A DNA stretch of 37,683 nt from a virus. Below, piece after piece: positions 1 through 6,968 of this stretch. The stretch lies in the IMG/VR virus record IMGVR_UViG_3300043466_001485, positions 1 to 37,683 of that record; one strand, 5' to 3'. Under the pieces are notes generated by a model that did not search any database, was not told the origin of the DNA, and saw only the letters and a program-made list of their open reading frames with translations. Position 1 is the first letter of the stretch, and every line of letters starts with the position of its first letter. The position numbers and the translations under genes are program-made.

Positions 1-127
1 AATCAAAAACCTGCTGGCCGTTTACGGTGCGAATTGTAAGGCCCGAATTTGCAACATATGATGACCCTGGTATCCCAGAGGCTATTCCATTAACAACTAC
101 ATCTGATTTTATTGTGCTCATTTTTTT
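1..127. repeat. Terminal direct repeat, left copy
   Basis: These 127 bases are identical to 37557-37683. An exact overlap at both contig ends is what an assembler leaves when it closes a circle or a circularly permuted molecule, so one copy should be removed, leaving 37,556 bp. The repeat lies inside a coding region, which argues against it being a functional phage terminal repeat. Confidence 0.95.
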
Positions 128-394
128 GGTTCTTTTCTTTTTATTTTTTGGTTTCTTTTGTTTTGGGGGAATCTTTGTCGGCTGAGGAGGATGAGCCCAC
201 CAAGGGGCTTTTGCTACTACTCTTGCCGCAATCCGATCAACTGGTGTTCTGACTGGATCGCCACCATCTATCCGAGTTCTTTTTTGCGGCTTCCATAATT
301 TGATTGGTTTGCTATCTGGAATTTCTATCGGCTTTTGAAGCAATCGCACATAATTAAGAGCTTCATCTAATTTAGAAAACTGTGCCGTCTTCAT
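1..394 (-). CDS. 5' part of a gene that wraps the contig junction; unknown protein with Lys-rich linker
   Basis: The reading frame opens at the ATG at 394 and runs without a stop to base 1. On the circle it continues directly into the gene at 37677-37177, giving 257 aa. The first 91 residues include a Pro/Trp-containing stretch (APWWAHPPQP) and end in a strongly basic tail (KKPKNKKKRTKK) just before the internal ATG at 121. The start overlaps the upstream nuclease gene by 23 bases and has no Shine-Dalgarno sequence. The internal ATG is preceded by an A-rich leader like those of other early genes, so two products (257 and 166 aa) or a fusion of two former genes are possible. No family is recognised. 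Confidence 0.6.
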   Translation of the reverse strand, partial: MKTAQFSKLDEALNYVRLLQKPIEIPDSKPIKLWKPQKRTRIDGGDPVRTPVDRIAARVVAKAPWWAHPPQPTKIPPKQKKPKNKKKRTKKMSTIKSDVVVNGIASGIPGSSYVANSGLTIRTVNGQQVFD

Positions 395-719
395 GCCTGT
401 CAATAAAGTTGCTTTCACGGATAATCCGCAGAAAATCCTCGGCTGGCATAATGGCCAGCCACTTGTGGTCATTACGGCGATGAAGAACCACCGGCAGCTT
501 GTAGCCACAATCGCGTTGAGCTTGAGAAACCCAGTCGTATGGGTTCCCTTTTTCAGTGCGCTTGACCTCGAAATGCAGGCCGGGCAATGACTCACAAACA
601 ATATCAGGCGAATCTTTGCCGCCAGAGAACTGTTGACCCCGGCGAGCCGGGAAGCCCTGATCGGTGAGAAAATGAGCGGCCTCTAATTCGCCGCGCTTGC
701 CTTTGTTGCGTGAGTTCAT
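372..719 (-). CDS. PD-(D/E)XK endonuclease, Holliday junction resolvase (Hjc)-like
   Basis: A 115-aa protein with the core layout of Hjc-type resolvases: an N-terminal GKRGELEAAHFL helix with E11, then a Gly-rich turn, SPDI with D39, and FEVK with E51 and K53 as the metal-binding and catalytic set. Such enzymes cut branched DNA and in phages resolve recombination or replication intermediates before packaging. Its start overlaps the stop of the 716-940 gene as ATGA, so it is probably translationally coupled. The recombination genes (ATPase, nuclease, SSB) lie just downstream across the junction, which fits. It could instead be a related VRR-NUC-type nuclease; the exact subfamily is not certain. 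Confidence 0.75.
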   Translation of the reverse strand: MNSRNKGKRGELEAAHFLTDQGFPARRGQQFSGGKDSPDIVCESLPGLHFEVKRTEKGNPYDWVSQAQRDCGYKLPVVLHRRNDHKWLAIMPAEDFLRIIRESNFIDRHEDGTVF

Positions 720-940
720 TTAAACGCCTTTCGTTGAATTTTATCGGCAGGAAGTTCTAATTCGTTGCATAAAAAATGAAAGAATTTTGAGGTGAGAAAT
801 GCCTTGGCAGTTCCTCGATAATGATTATGCAGATTTTGCGCGTCGCTTCTTTGAAATGTTTTGTCTTCCATATCGGCTACCGCCTGCTCGATTACCGCAC
901 ACCAGACGTTGCGGGTGAATTCTTGTTCGGCCCAGGTCAT
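716..940 (-). CDS. Hypothetical protein, 74 aa
   Basis: The start is set at the ATG at 940 (MTWAEQEFTR), because this ATG overlaps the stop of the small gene 937-1077 as ATGA; the frame is open further upstream but that part reads as a shadow of the neighbour. The protein is mostly helical with a mildly basic C-terminus and two cysteines. It belongs to the early operon in front of the Hjc-like nuclease. No family is recognised. Confidence 0.7.
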   Translation of the reverse strand: MTWAEQEFTRNVWCAVIEQAVADMEDKTFQRSDAQNLHNHYRGTAKAFLTSKFFHFLCNELELPADKIQRKAFK

Positions 941-1077
941 CGCAGGATAAAACGTGGAGACTTCTGATTGCGCATCCGCTCGCGGACTGTCCCGGCCAAA
1001 TAGCCGAGGATGGCGGTGCAGGTTGAGATTACGCCGATGATGGCGAGAAATTCGGTGGGTGTCATTACTTGGTTCAT
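937..1077 (-). CDS. Small single-span membrane protein, 46 aa
   Basis: ATG at 1077, stop TGA at 937-939. One hydrophobic segment (residues about 9-28, FLAIIGVISTCTAILGYL core) is followed by a basic tail (VRERMRNQK), which predicts an N-out, C-in topology by the positive-inside rule. The gene is joined to both neighbours by ATGA overlaps, the strongest argument that it is real despite its length. A role in early host takeover, superinfection exclusion or lysis timing is conceivable, but nothing in the sequence decides this. Confidence 0.65.
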   Translation of the reverse strand: MNQVMTPTEFLAIIGVISTCTAILGYLAGTVRERMRNQKSPRFILR

Positions 1078-1220
1078 TTGATAAGTTGGATGTGATAGGG
1101 CTTTTGGCCTTTTTCTTGTTCAAATTTAATCACGGCATCTTGCCGATCTTTTGCCCAGACATAATCGGAGTAAATCCCGAATGCGCCTGTGGCGGTGCAG
1201 AGGTAAAGGTAAACTTTCAT
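1074..1220 (-). CDS. Hypothetical protein, 48 aa
   Basis: ATG at 1220 and TGA at 1074-1076, with ATGA overlaps at both ends. The protein begins MKVYLYLCTATGAF and continues with a DYVWAKDRQDAVIKFEQ segment, resembling a small alpha/beta fold of the kind seen in many tiny phage proteins. No function is assigned. Coupling to its neighbours and protein-like composition support it as a true gene. Confidence 0.65.
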   Translation of the reverse strand: MKVYLYLCTATGAFGIYSDYVWAKDRQDAVIKFEQEKGQKPYHIQLIK

Positions 1221-1393
1221 TGTAGGATGAGAGTAGAATCATCGCCGGTATAGCCGACAAGATAAGTCGTTTCGATAATGGTCTCCACGTCTTGAACGGA
1301 TATTCCAAGATTCTTTGCGCAGTTGCGAATAGCTTCAGATGCGGTCTTGCCTTCGCCCATCACATTGCCTTCACAGTCGATGATTGTTTTCAT
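1217..1393 (-). CDS. Hypothetical protein, 58 aa, first gene of the early operon
   Basis: The start is set at the ATG at 1393 (MKTIIDCEGNVMGEGKT), because it directly follows an A-rich leader and because the longer frame upstream crosses two terminator hairpins. The frame ends with TGA overlapping the next start as ATGA. The sequence looks like a compact domain with a helix (TASEAIRNCAKNLGI) and an acidic C-terminus. It is the first gene after the terminator cluster at 1441-1547, so it probably opens a new transcription unit that runs across the contig junction. No family is recognised. Confidence 0.65.
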   Translation of the reverse strand: MKTIIDCEGNVMGEGKTASEAIRNCAKNLGISVQDVETIIETTYLVGYTGDDSTLILQ

Positions 1394-1418
1394 TTTTGTT
1401 TTTGTTTTTGGTTTTGCC
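1394..1418 (-). promoter_or_regulatory. C/A-rich translation leader, copy 1
   Basis: Read on the minus strand, the leader contains GGCAAAACCAAAAACAAAAA directly before the ATG at 1393. A near-identical element (one base shorter near its start) precedes the SSB gene at 35172. Neither contains a Shine-Dalgarno sequence. It may act as an unstructured ribosome entry or S1-binding leader. Confidence 0.45.
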
Positions 1419-1440
1419 AGCTCGTGCTGACGTCGCAAAG

Positions 1441-1465
1441 AAAACAAAAAACACCCCGAAGGTGT
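1441..1465 (-). terminator. Rho-independent terminator (UUCG loop)
   Basis: On the minus strand ACACC-TTCGG-GGTGT forms a five-pair stem with a UUCG-type loop followed by TTTTTGTTTT. It lies between the HTH gene (stop 1556) and the early gene starting at 1393. It would end late transcription before the early operon. Confidence 0.7.
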
Positions 1466-1466
1466 A

Positions 1467-1495
1467 AATAAAAAAATGCAGAAAAAATTTTCTGC
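1467..1495 (-). terminator. Second terminator-like hairpin
   Basis: GCAGAAAA and TTTTCTGC (1478-1495) form an AT-rich inverted repeat followed on the minus strand by ATTTTTTTATTT. It stands directly upstream (in transcription) of the UUCG terminator and makes a tandem. Confidence 0.55.
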
Positions 1496-1519
1496 GACCC
1501 TACTTTTTTTCTTTACAAA
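1487..1519 (-). repeat. Shared intergenic block, copy 1
   Basis: The plus strand reads ATTTTCTGC, eight variable bases, then TTTTTTTCTTTACAAA. The same two motifs with the same spacing occur at 28523-28555. In both places the block follows the end of a gene and precedes a likely new transcription unit. Confidence 0.6.
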
Positions 1520-1547
1520 CCCGCACAACCGCATGGCAAGCGGGTTT
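1517..1547 (-). other. Hairpin after the HTH gene
   Basis: AAACCCGC (1517-1524) pairs with GCGGGTTT (1540-1547) around a 15-base loop, a few bases after the stop of the HTH gene. No clean T-run follows, so it is a 3' stem-loop or weak terminator feeding into the two terminators behind it. Confidence 0.4.
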
Positions 1548-1555
1548 GCGGGCTT

Positions 1556-1975
1556 TTACAATCCGAGAATTTTTTTTACCAAAGCCACATTGGCGAGTGT
1601 CCGAAGGCGCTTTGGAAGGCGCTTGATGATCTCGCTGGGTGGCAATTCGGGCCTTCTTTCGGCGGCTCGTATGATCGACTCTTCCAATTCCGAATCGGCC
1701 TTGGGAGTCTTTGCTGGTGCGGGTGTAGCGGCTTTCTCGCCTGCGATACGATAGCACGTCACAGGAGTCGGTCGCATCCCGGCCGCGTCCCAAATCGAGA
1801 ATTTTCCAACCACCACATCTTTTGCGGCGATGGCATCGCGAAGCATGTCATGGACGTTGCGCTCGGGCACCCCAAGCTGGCGCGCGGCTTCGGTGCGAGT
1901 CATCCAACCCTGACCTTCGGGAATGCCATGCTTGGCGGCTTTGTGTTTGAGAACGAGTGCGGCGAGTTTATTCAT
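1556..1975 (-). CDS. HTH DNA-binding protein, possible late or lysis-end regulator
   Basis: The start is set at the ATG at 1975 (MNKLAALVLKHKAAKHG), which overlaps the end of the phosphoesterase gene by eight bases, giving 139 aa. Residues about 25-48 (MTRTEAARQLGVPERNVHDMLRD, trimmed) read as a helix-turn-helix with a typical AARQLGV turn. A Pro/Ala linker and a helical C-terminal part (EESIIRAAERRPELPPSEII) follow. It is the last gene before the terminator cluster, and the next unit is the early operon, so a control role over that boundary is plausible but inferred. Confidence 0.6.
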   Translation of the reverse strand: MNKLAALVLKHKAAKHGIPEGQGWMTRTEAARQLGVPERNVHDMLRDAIAAKDVVVGKFSIWDAAGMRPTPVTCYRIAGEKAATPAPAKTPKADSELEESIIRAAERRPELPPSEIIKRLPKRLRTLANVALVKKILGL

Positions 1976-2954
1976 TTGTTTTAGGTTTGAGGAGGAGTGA
2001 GGCGTAGCTGACGCCTTCGTTAATGGTGACATTCACCATCTGGAAGTTTCCAGTCTTGCGGCTGATAAATCGCACAAGATAGCCGTGCGTCCATTCCGTC
2101 GGGCGGGTATTCGCGTAGAGCGGCTGACGCTTGCAAAGGCAGCCGGGGTTCCAAGCGGAGATCAAACCGACGCCTGGCAGGTGCATTGGTTTGAATGCAG
2201 CGCGGTGAGTGTCAAAGAAAACAATGTTGCCAGCGGCTTTTGCCATTGCTTGACCAGCGGCATCACGAGCATTGCTGATTTTGTGGACAAAGAAAACTCT
2301 GTCCATTTTAACCCATCCCGGCGTGTCGCAATCTCCATGCGTTTTGCCTTGGTGATAGTAGCGAATGCCACGATCGGCGAGCCTTAAGACGTGCTCCGGG
2401 CAGAATGTGCGACGAAGAAGATCAGTGTCTTTGTGGTGAGCAAGACGCTGTGTGAGCGCCCAGCGTTCCACACGCCATTCATGGTTGCCTTCGACGTAGT
2501 GCACCTCGTTCGGTGATGCCGCATCAAGAATTTGATCAAGCAAATAATTTGAGACGGCGACGTCGTCTTCGTAGGAATCCTCGGATTCGGCGACATAGCC
2601 GAGCGTGTGATGTTCGGCCAAGAATCCTCCGCAATCAATGAAATCGCCTCCGATGATCAAGCGATCGGGCTTCAGCGTTTTGAGATCACCGAGGAATGCC
2701 GCCATCGCAGCTGGATCGTGCTTGTTTCCGTGAACGTCCGAGAAGATCACCTCGACAATGTCGCCAGTGCCAGCCTTCCCAGTGGTTGGGGTGATCTTCT
2801 TCGGTGGCTTTGCAAACCGCACACGTTCGAGTGCGCGGACGGTTTCTGAATGCGCCTTACGCTCGGCTTCTAATTGAGCGCGAGCCTGCGCGGCCTCGTT
2901 CTGTGCGGTTGTGACCTGCGTAGCGGTCACGACTTCCTTGAGTGTCTTTTTCAT
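1968..2954 (-). CDS. Calcineurin-like metallophosphoesterase with N-terminal coiled coil
   Basis: The start is the ATG at 2954, overlapping the upstream stop as ATGA, giving 328 aa. Residues 1-47 are a charged, Gln/Ala-rich coiled coil. The catalytic signature follows: FSDVHG with D73 and H75, IIGGDFID with D104, YVEGNHE with N157 and H158, and a late FFDTHR histidine. This is the two-metal site of the phosphoesterase superfamily, whose members hydrolyse phosphomonoesters, diesters or nucleotides. It sits behind the lysis genes, away from the replication module, so its substrate is unclear; nucleotide signalling, RNA ends or capped nucleotides are open possibilities. Confidence 0.85.
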   Translation of the reverse strand: MKKTLKEVVTATQVTTAQNEAAQARAQLEAERKAHSETVRALERVRFAKPPKKITPTTGKAGTGDIVEVIFSDVHGNKHDPAAMAAFLGDLKTLKPDRLIIGGDFIDCGGFLAEHHTLGYVAESEDSYEDDVAVSNYLLDQILDAASPNEVHYVEGNHEWRVERWALTQRLAHHKDTDLLRRTFCPEHVLRLADRGIRYYHQGKTHGDCDTPGWVKMDRVFFVHKISNARDAAGQAMAKAAGNIVFFDTHRAAFKPMHLPGVGLISAWNPGCLCKRQPLYANTRPTEWTHGYLVRFISRKTGNFQMVNVTINEGVSYASLLLKPKTNE

Positions 2955-3157
2955 GCGTTTTCGGTTTCTTCCTCTTCCGGGGGGAACAGGATTTCGGTTG
3001 CACGATCTGCGAGATTTTCGGCGGCGTAATGGTTGCCAAATTTGACTTCCATGTGATACGTGGTCCCGCCTTGTTCCCAACTGGCGATTGCAAATCCCGT
3101 GTCAAAATTGTCAACGAGAATTTTGCGGATTGCCGCCATGGCTTGATTGCGAGTCAT
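2951..3157 (-). CDS. Hypothetical protein, 68 aa
   Basis: Start at 3157 and stop at 2951 both overlap neighbours by ATGA, so it is coupled to the M15 peptidase upstream and the phosphoesterase downstream. It begins with a helix (MTRNQAMAAIRKILVDNF), has a TYHMEVKFGNHYAAEN middle and ends in an acidic tail (PPEEEETENA). No family is recognised. Confidence 0.7.
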   Translation of the reverse strand: MTRNQAMAAIRKILVDNFDTGFAIASWEQGGTTYHMEVKFGNHYAAENLADRATEILFPPEEEETENA

Positions 3158-3591
3158 GCGCCTTTCCAGTTGGCCGAATAGCCACGGCAGTCAATGTGAA
3201 TAAACGTGCGATAGAGGCCGATGCCGCCTTTAAAAATGCCATCCCGGCGGACTTCCTGCGTGATCATCTTAAGGCGCACAAGATCGCTTGTGGCTGTAAA
3301 ATCCACCGCCATGAATCGTTGGTGGAATGAATTCTTCTCGCCGCCGATCGCGGCATTGTAGGCTGGCGAGCGATATGCCGAGAGAATCGTGATCGGCTTG
3401 CCAAAGCGAGCGCGGATGACGTCAAGAGCGTGAAGGGTTGGAATGATATTTGTCCAAAGTTCACGCGGCGGGATTTCGTTTAGCCGGAGACGCTCATTTG
3501 ATGCGCCGAGATAAAATGCCTCGTGCGCTTTGAAAAAGCGAATTCCCTGCTTGTCGAGCAGGTCTTGAAAATCTTTTATTTGTCCTTCCAT
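3154..3591 (-). CDS. Endolysin: peptidase M15 family (D-Ala-D-Ala carboxypeptidase-like)
   Basis: A 145-aa single-domain protein with the M15 zinc site: SFHQRFMAVDF gives H90 and D97, and FIHID gives H132. The SAYRSP segment (R74) is the usual substrate-side motif. M15_3-type enzymes cleave peptide cross-links of peptidoglycan and are common as phage lysins. There is no signal peptide, so release would depend on a holin. The gene follows the lipoprotein (16-base overlap) and the membrane protein, a compact lysis cassette. It could alternatively be a virion-bound hydrolase, but the location favours lysis. Confidence 0.85.
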   Translation of the reverse strand: MEGQIKDFQDLLDKQGIRFFKAHEAFYLGASNERLRLNEIPPRELWTNIIPTLHALDVIRARFGKPITILSAYRSPAYNAAIGGEKNSFHQRFMAVDFTATSDLVRLKMITQEVRRDGIFKGGIGLYRTFIHIDCRGYSANWKGA

Positions 3592-3770
3592 GCCCGAGAT
3601 TCCAGCACATTAATGCCGTATTGATTCAGGAGTTCAGGCGGAGGGTTGAATGAGAATGTGACATCCCCGGCTTTCGTCGGGTAGGTTACAGCGCAAGATG
3701 TCAAGAGCAAAATGCCTGCGGCCAAATAGGACAGCAGCATGAGCTTTGCAAGGTAGCGAGGATCGATCAT
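3576..3770 (-). CDS. Small lipoprotein, o-spanin (Rz1)-like candidate
   Basis: 64 aa with a signal peptide (hydrophobic core LMLLSYLAAGILLL) and a lipobox L-T-S-C with C26 as the lipidation site. The mature part is short and contains FNPPPELLNQYG, a Pro-rich patch of the kind found in Rz1-type outer-membrane spanins. It overlaps the preceding membrane protein by ATGA and the endolysin by 16 bases. If it is a spanin, the host has an outer membrane. Confidence 0.65.
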   Translation of the reverse strand: MIDPRYLAKLMLLSYLAAGILLLTSCAVTYPTKAGDVTFSFNPPPELLNQYGINVLESRAWKDK

Positions 3771-4048
3771 TTGTGGATTTCCAGTTTGCGCTCGACGCGT
3801 TCAATGACGGCCTTGGCCGATGCGATGACCTCGAGCATCTCTTTGTGTGCGGTGGTTAGGTGACTGACGAAATCGGCGGTTTGCTTGTCCATCCGGTCTT
3901 GGAGCGTATCCAAACGGGCTGTGAAATAGCGGAATAGCACACCGATTGCGCCAAGACCAATGACGAGAAGCGCAACAAATAGCCAACGGTCGGATTGCGT
4001 AGACGCAAAGTTAGCCACTTCCAGAATGGTCGAAGGTTCTCCGGTCAT
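3767..4048 (-). CDS. Membrane protein with coiled coil: holin or i-spanin candidate
   Basis: 93 aa with one transmembrane segment at residues about 22-42 (WLFVALLVIGLGAIGVLFRYF, trimmed) followed by a long charged helix (LDTLQDRMDKQTADF ... ERVERKLEIHK). This layout suits either a class III-like holin or an inner-membrane spanin partner for the lipoprotein coded next. ATGA overlaps join it to the tail protein upstream and the lipoprotein downstream. No second holin candidate is seen in the cassette, so the assignment stays open. Confidence 0.65.
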   Translation of the reverse strand: MTGEPSTILEVANFASTQSDRWLFVALLVIGLGAIGVLFRYFTARLDTLQDRMDKQTADFVSHLTTAHKEMLEVIASAKAVIERVERKLEIHK

Positions 4049-5781
4049 GACATTTTGGTGAGTCGGAGGGATGAGCCTTTGCGCAATTCTGCATCTTGTG
4101 CGGAGCCTGCGACCGATTGAGCAAAACCCAATTGCATTGTTCCGCCCGTGTCTGCCGTGAATGTCATATTCAGAGCGATCGCGCCAACTGATGTGGTTTC
4201 GACAAATTCGACAATTGGATTTAAGGTGGTTTCAAAATCGTTGCGAGAGCTCGAATTTCCTGCGATGCGATATTGACTGAGCGCATAAACATCGCTCGCG
4301 GTGATTCCGGTAAAACCGAATTTGATTCCGGTGCCTGGCATTGCGGCGTCGATCGCCAAAATGCCTTCGACCCAATATTGGCCACCAGTAATGACCGAGA
4401 ACGTCATGCCGGTGATGGCCTGCAAAGTGGTAGAGTTCTGCATCGACACGTCGCTTGCGCAAACTGCGAGCATCTGACCAGCCAAGGCCGATGGCTCGAG
4501 CGCCTGCGAATCGATGAGTTCCTCCGAGACCGTGCAGGCATTTTGCACAACCGTGGTTCGCTCACCTGCCTCGGTCAATTCGATCTCGAGGAGCAGATCC
4601 GTGCTGTCATTGTTGCCAAGCAAATCACGAAGTGAGAAGGTCGAGAAATTGACGCTCGCAGTCTTGCCTTTCTTGGCTTGCAGGTCATGCGAGATCGTCA
4701 TCAGCGGTTGATCCGCGTAGCCCTTGGAGCCGCCAAATGTGAGGTCGTAATACTCGCCCGGGATGCCTTGCACAGTCATGTTGCCAGTGCCGATCGAGTC
4801 GAGAGATTCAAGCGCGAATTGGACATCGCTGGCGCTTGCGTCTGCATCGAGAGGCGCAGTCTGGCGGGAGATTGTAACGACGCTTCCGGTCGTAGCCGAT
4901 CCGCTAATAGCTGTGCCGCCTGCGGTAATGGCAAGGGTGAAGAGCGTCGGCTCTGCGACTGCCTGCACGAAATACTGCGTGCCTGCGGTGTAGCCGGTGA
5001 GCGCCGAGAATCCGGTCAATGTAACGGGTTGCGATACGCGCAGTCCGTGATTCGCAGTTGTTCCAAAAACGCCTGCGGTGGCAGCCGTGACGCTGATCGT
5101 GTTGGCTGGGAGAGTGAGACGATAGGTGCCCGAAAATGGCTCTTGCGAAAAGGTGAGACGCTGGACCTCGTTGGTGGTCGAATTGCCTGTAATCGTGGTG
5201 GCGAGCGTCGCTGTGACGGTCGTGTCAATGTCTGTCCAAGTTGGTTGGTAGACGCTTGGGGTGAGACGCAATTGGATTTCCTGCACCTCAGTCACGCTTC
5301 CGCTTCCAGCAATGCGCTCGGAGATTTCAAGCGTCGTATCGGGGATGAGTTGGGTAACATCACCGGTGATCAGAGCGCGTGATCCTGCGCTGTTAAATCG
5401 GACTGTGAAATGACTCTCCAATTCGCCCGAGACCGTCACGCCACCAGCACTCGAAATGGCTGTGAGCGCGTTCAGTGCGCTTTGCACGTTGGCCGCAGTG
5501 GCGGCATACGTGATCGCCGTGGTGGTGTCGCCTCCAAAGGTAAGCGTCCATCCGCCATCGGTCGGTCTACCAGTGCGGGAACCCACGCCAAATTTGACGC
5601 TCGAGGCGGATTCGTCACTGATCTGGAACGGCTGATTCACGACTCCCGTGGCCCTGAGGAAATACAAGCGAACCTCGCCATTGTCGCCCTTGACGAATGT
5701 GATTGGCCCTGCGGGAGCGGGATTCGTCTCGCTCGCGGCGAGTCGGTTGTTGGTCAAATCTACGAAAAGTTCTCGCGCCAT
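4045..5781 (-). CDS. Large beta-rich tail or fibre protein
   Basis: 578 aa. The N-terminal half has DNGEVRLYFLRATG, WTLTFGGDTTTAITYAA and NVQSALNALTAISSAGGVTVSG. A second, diverged copy (LTFSQEPFSGTYRLTLP, DVQFALESLDSIGTGNMTVQG, YYDLTFGG) follows, so the protein contains an internal duplication of a beta-sandwich-like unit. Such arrays are typical of tail tip or fibre proteins. It is the last structural gene before lysis. Similar layouts are, from memory, seen in Verrucomicrobiota phages and prophages; this is the main but weak host hint. Receptor binding is inferred from position only. Confidence 0.65.
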   Translation of the reverse strand: MARELFVDLTNNRLAASETNPAPAGPITFVKGDNGEVRLYFLRATGVVNQPFQISDESASSVKFGVGSRTGRPTDGGWTLTFGGDTTTAITYAATAANVQSALNALTAISSAGGVTVSGELESHFTVRFNSAGSRALITGDVTQLIPDTTLEISERIAGSGSVTEVQEIQLRLTPSVYQPTWTDIDTTVTATLATTITGNSTTNEVQRLTFSQEPFSGTYRLTLPANTISVTAATAGVFGTTANHGLRVSQPVTLTGFSALTGYTAGTQYFVQAVAEPTLFTLAITAGGTAISGSATTGSVVTISRQTAPLDADASASDVQFALESLDSIGTGNMTVQGIPGEYYDLTFGGSKGYADQPLMTISHDLQAKKGKTASVNFSTFSLRDLLGNNDSTDLLLEIELTEAGERTTVVQNACTVSEELIDSQALEPSALAGQMLAVCASDVSMQNSTTLQAITGMTFSVITGGQYWVEGILAIDAAMPGTGIKFGFTGITASDVYALSQYRIAGNSSSRNDFETTLNPIVEFVETTSVGAIALNMTFTADTGGTMQLGFAQSVAGSAQDAELRKGSSLRLTKMS

Positions 5782-5782
5782 A

Positions 5783-6019
5783 TTATTCTGGTGATTGTGT
5801 CAAATAGTTCAGCGCCGAATCGCAACATCCGCTGATTCGCGGAGCCGATGCGGGATGAGATTTTGCGTAGCGTTCTTGGAGTTGTGACGCAAATTCTGGG
5901 GTGTTTTCCCGTCGTTCAATACATCGTTTGCAGGTGCCATGACTGGGTTTCCCGCCGTAGAGGCCGAGAGTGCAAACATTGTATTCGCGGGTGGTGGTGG
6001 TGATGTGTGGGCAGGTCAT
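5783..6019 (-). CDS. Small Cys-rich protein, 78 aa
   Basis: The start is the ATG at 6019 (MTCPHITTTTREYNVC), which overlaps the upstream stop as ATGA. Cysteines occur as C3, then C-x(7) GGKPS, then CxxC (GTCKRC), with two adjacent cysteines (CC) near the C-terminus. The CP....C.L...GGKPS.GTC..C pattern recurs in small proteins encoded among phage tail genes and suggests a metal site, possibly zinc or iron-sulfur. Function unknown. Confidence 0.65.
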   Translation of the reverse strand: MTCPHITTTTREYNVCTLGLYGGKPSHGTCKRCIERRENTPEFASQLQERYAKSHPASAPRISGCCDSALNYLTQSPE

Positions 6020-6642
6020 GAAACAACTATTCCGGGTCCATATGTGCCAGCCGGGGAATTTTGTGGATTTGCTTTTGGGTAAATACCAATGCTCGTGCTT
6101 CGAATCGTCCATTTGTATTCATATCCCGGATATCCGTATTCAATGATCCACGGAGATTCTAATTCTGGAGAAGGGGGCGGGGTGTATTGCCAAACGCAGA
6201 GCGATTGACGTTCTGCAACGCCGACGCCGGTAATCGTGTAACTATCGGCGAATTGGTCTTCTGTTTTTGTAACACTGGCCGTAGCTCCCTCTCCTGGGAC
6301 AAACGAATTACTAATCAAACAATTAAAATCAAAAAACTGTTCATCTTCCTGGCCGGGATTGAGGTAAACGCGCCATCCAGAGTAGATTTCAATTACAAAG
6401 CCACCTCCTGATCCAGAATAAATTGCATCTGGATAAGTATTTCCAGTTTTTGATAATGTATATTCCGATGAGTTAATTGTAATAACAATGCTATCTGGAA
6501 GGTCTTCGACTGTATATAAGCCATCAATAAATGGAAGTCCCGGATACATACAACATTCCCCCGGAGGCCCCTCACAACAAGTGCAACTGACCTTGCCTTG
6601 TTTCAAAATGACCTTACCGCCACTGGTTAATTTTACGGGCAT
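6016..6642 (-). CDS. Tail-region structural protein with Cys-rich N-terminus
   Basis: 208 aa, beginning with LTSGGKVILKQGK and then a cysteine cluster (CTCCEGPPGECC) in the first 35 residues. The rest is beta-rich with many Gly, Ser and Tyr. The start overlaps the previous gene by ten bases. Its place between distal tail proteins and the fibre-like protein suggests a virion part or chaperone. The closely packed cysteines could bind metal or form disulfides. No family is recognised. Confidence 0.55.
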   Translation of the reverse strand: MPVKLTSGGKVILKQGKVSCTCCEGPPGECCMYPGLPFIDGLYTVEDLPDSIVITINSSEYTLSKTGNTYPDAIYSGSGGGFVIEIYSGWRVYLNPGQEDEQFFDFNCLISNSFVPGEGATASVTKTEDQFADSYTITGVGVAERQSLCVWQYTPPPSPELESPWIIEYGYPGYEYKWTIRSTSIGIYPKANPQNSPAGTYGPGIVVS

Positions 6643-6968
6643 TCTTCGGTGTCAATCCATGTCAAGGCCCCACTAATCGCACCGAGAACATAAGTTCCCG
6701 TGGAAGGCGGTGCGGCGAGTGGCACGTAATTCGAGCCATCCCAATAAAGGATTTGATTGGCCGCATTGCCAGGGGCAATTTTGAGCCTGCGCTGGGTGTG
6801 GCCACCTTGGCCGGGGACTTGATCAATCAATGCGGAATCGGTATCAAGCGCGGCCCACACAAAATTGGCCATGAGATCGCGGCCTCGAATTTGATATGGG
6901 TATCCGCCAGAGGCGGGATTGCCGCCTTGTTTGGCGAGCGAGTCGAAATCTTGCGGGAAATTATCCAT
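6633..6968 (-). CDS. Small tail-region protein, 111 aa
   Basis: Contains GGYPYQIRGRDLMANFVW and a beta-rich second half (QILYWDGSNYVPLAAPP) like the short repeat domains of fibre-associated proteins. It ends in an acidic, Cys-containing tail (DTEECP). It overlaps both neighbours (8 and 10 bases), so it is part of the tail operon. Probably a distal tail or fibre accessory protein. Confidence 0.55.
   Translation of the reverse strand: MDNFPQDFDSLAKQGGNPASGGYPYQIRGRDLMANFVWAALDTDSALIDQVPGQGGHTQRRLKIAPGNAANQILYWDGSNYVPLAAPPSTGTYVLGAISGALTWIDTEECP

Noticed and set aside
4678-5382. 234-codon open frame on the plus strand
   Set aside because: Antisense to the fibre-like protein, Cys/Arg-rich low-information sequence.
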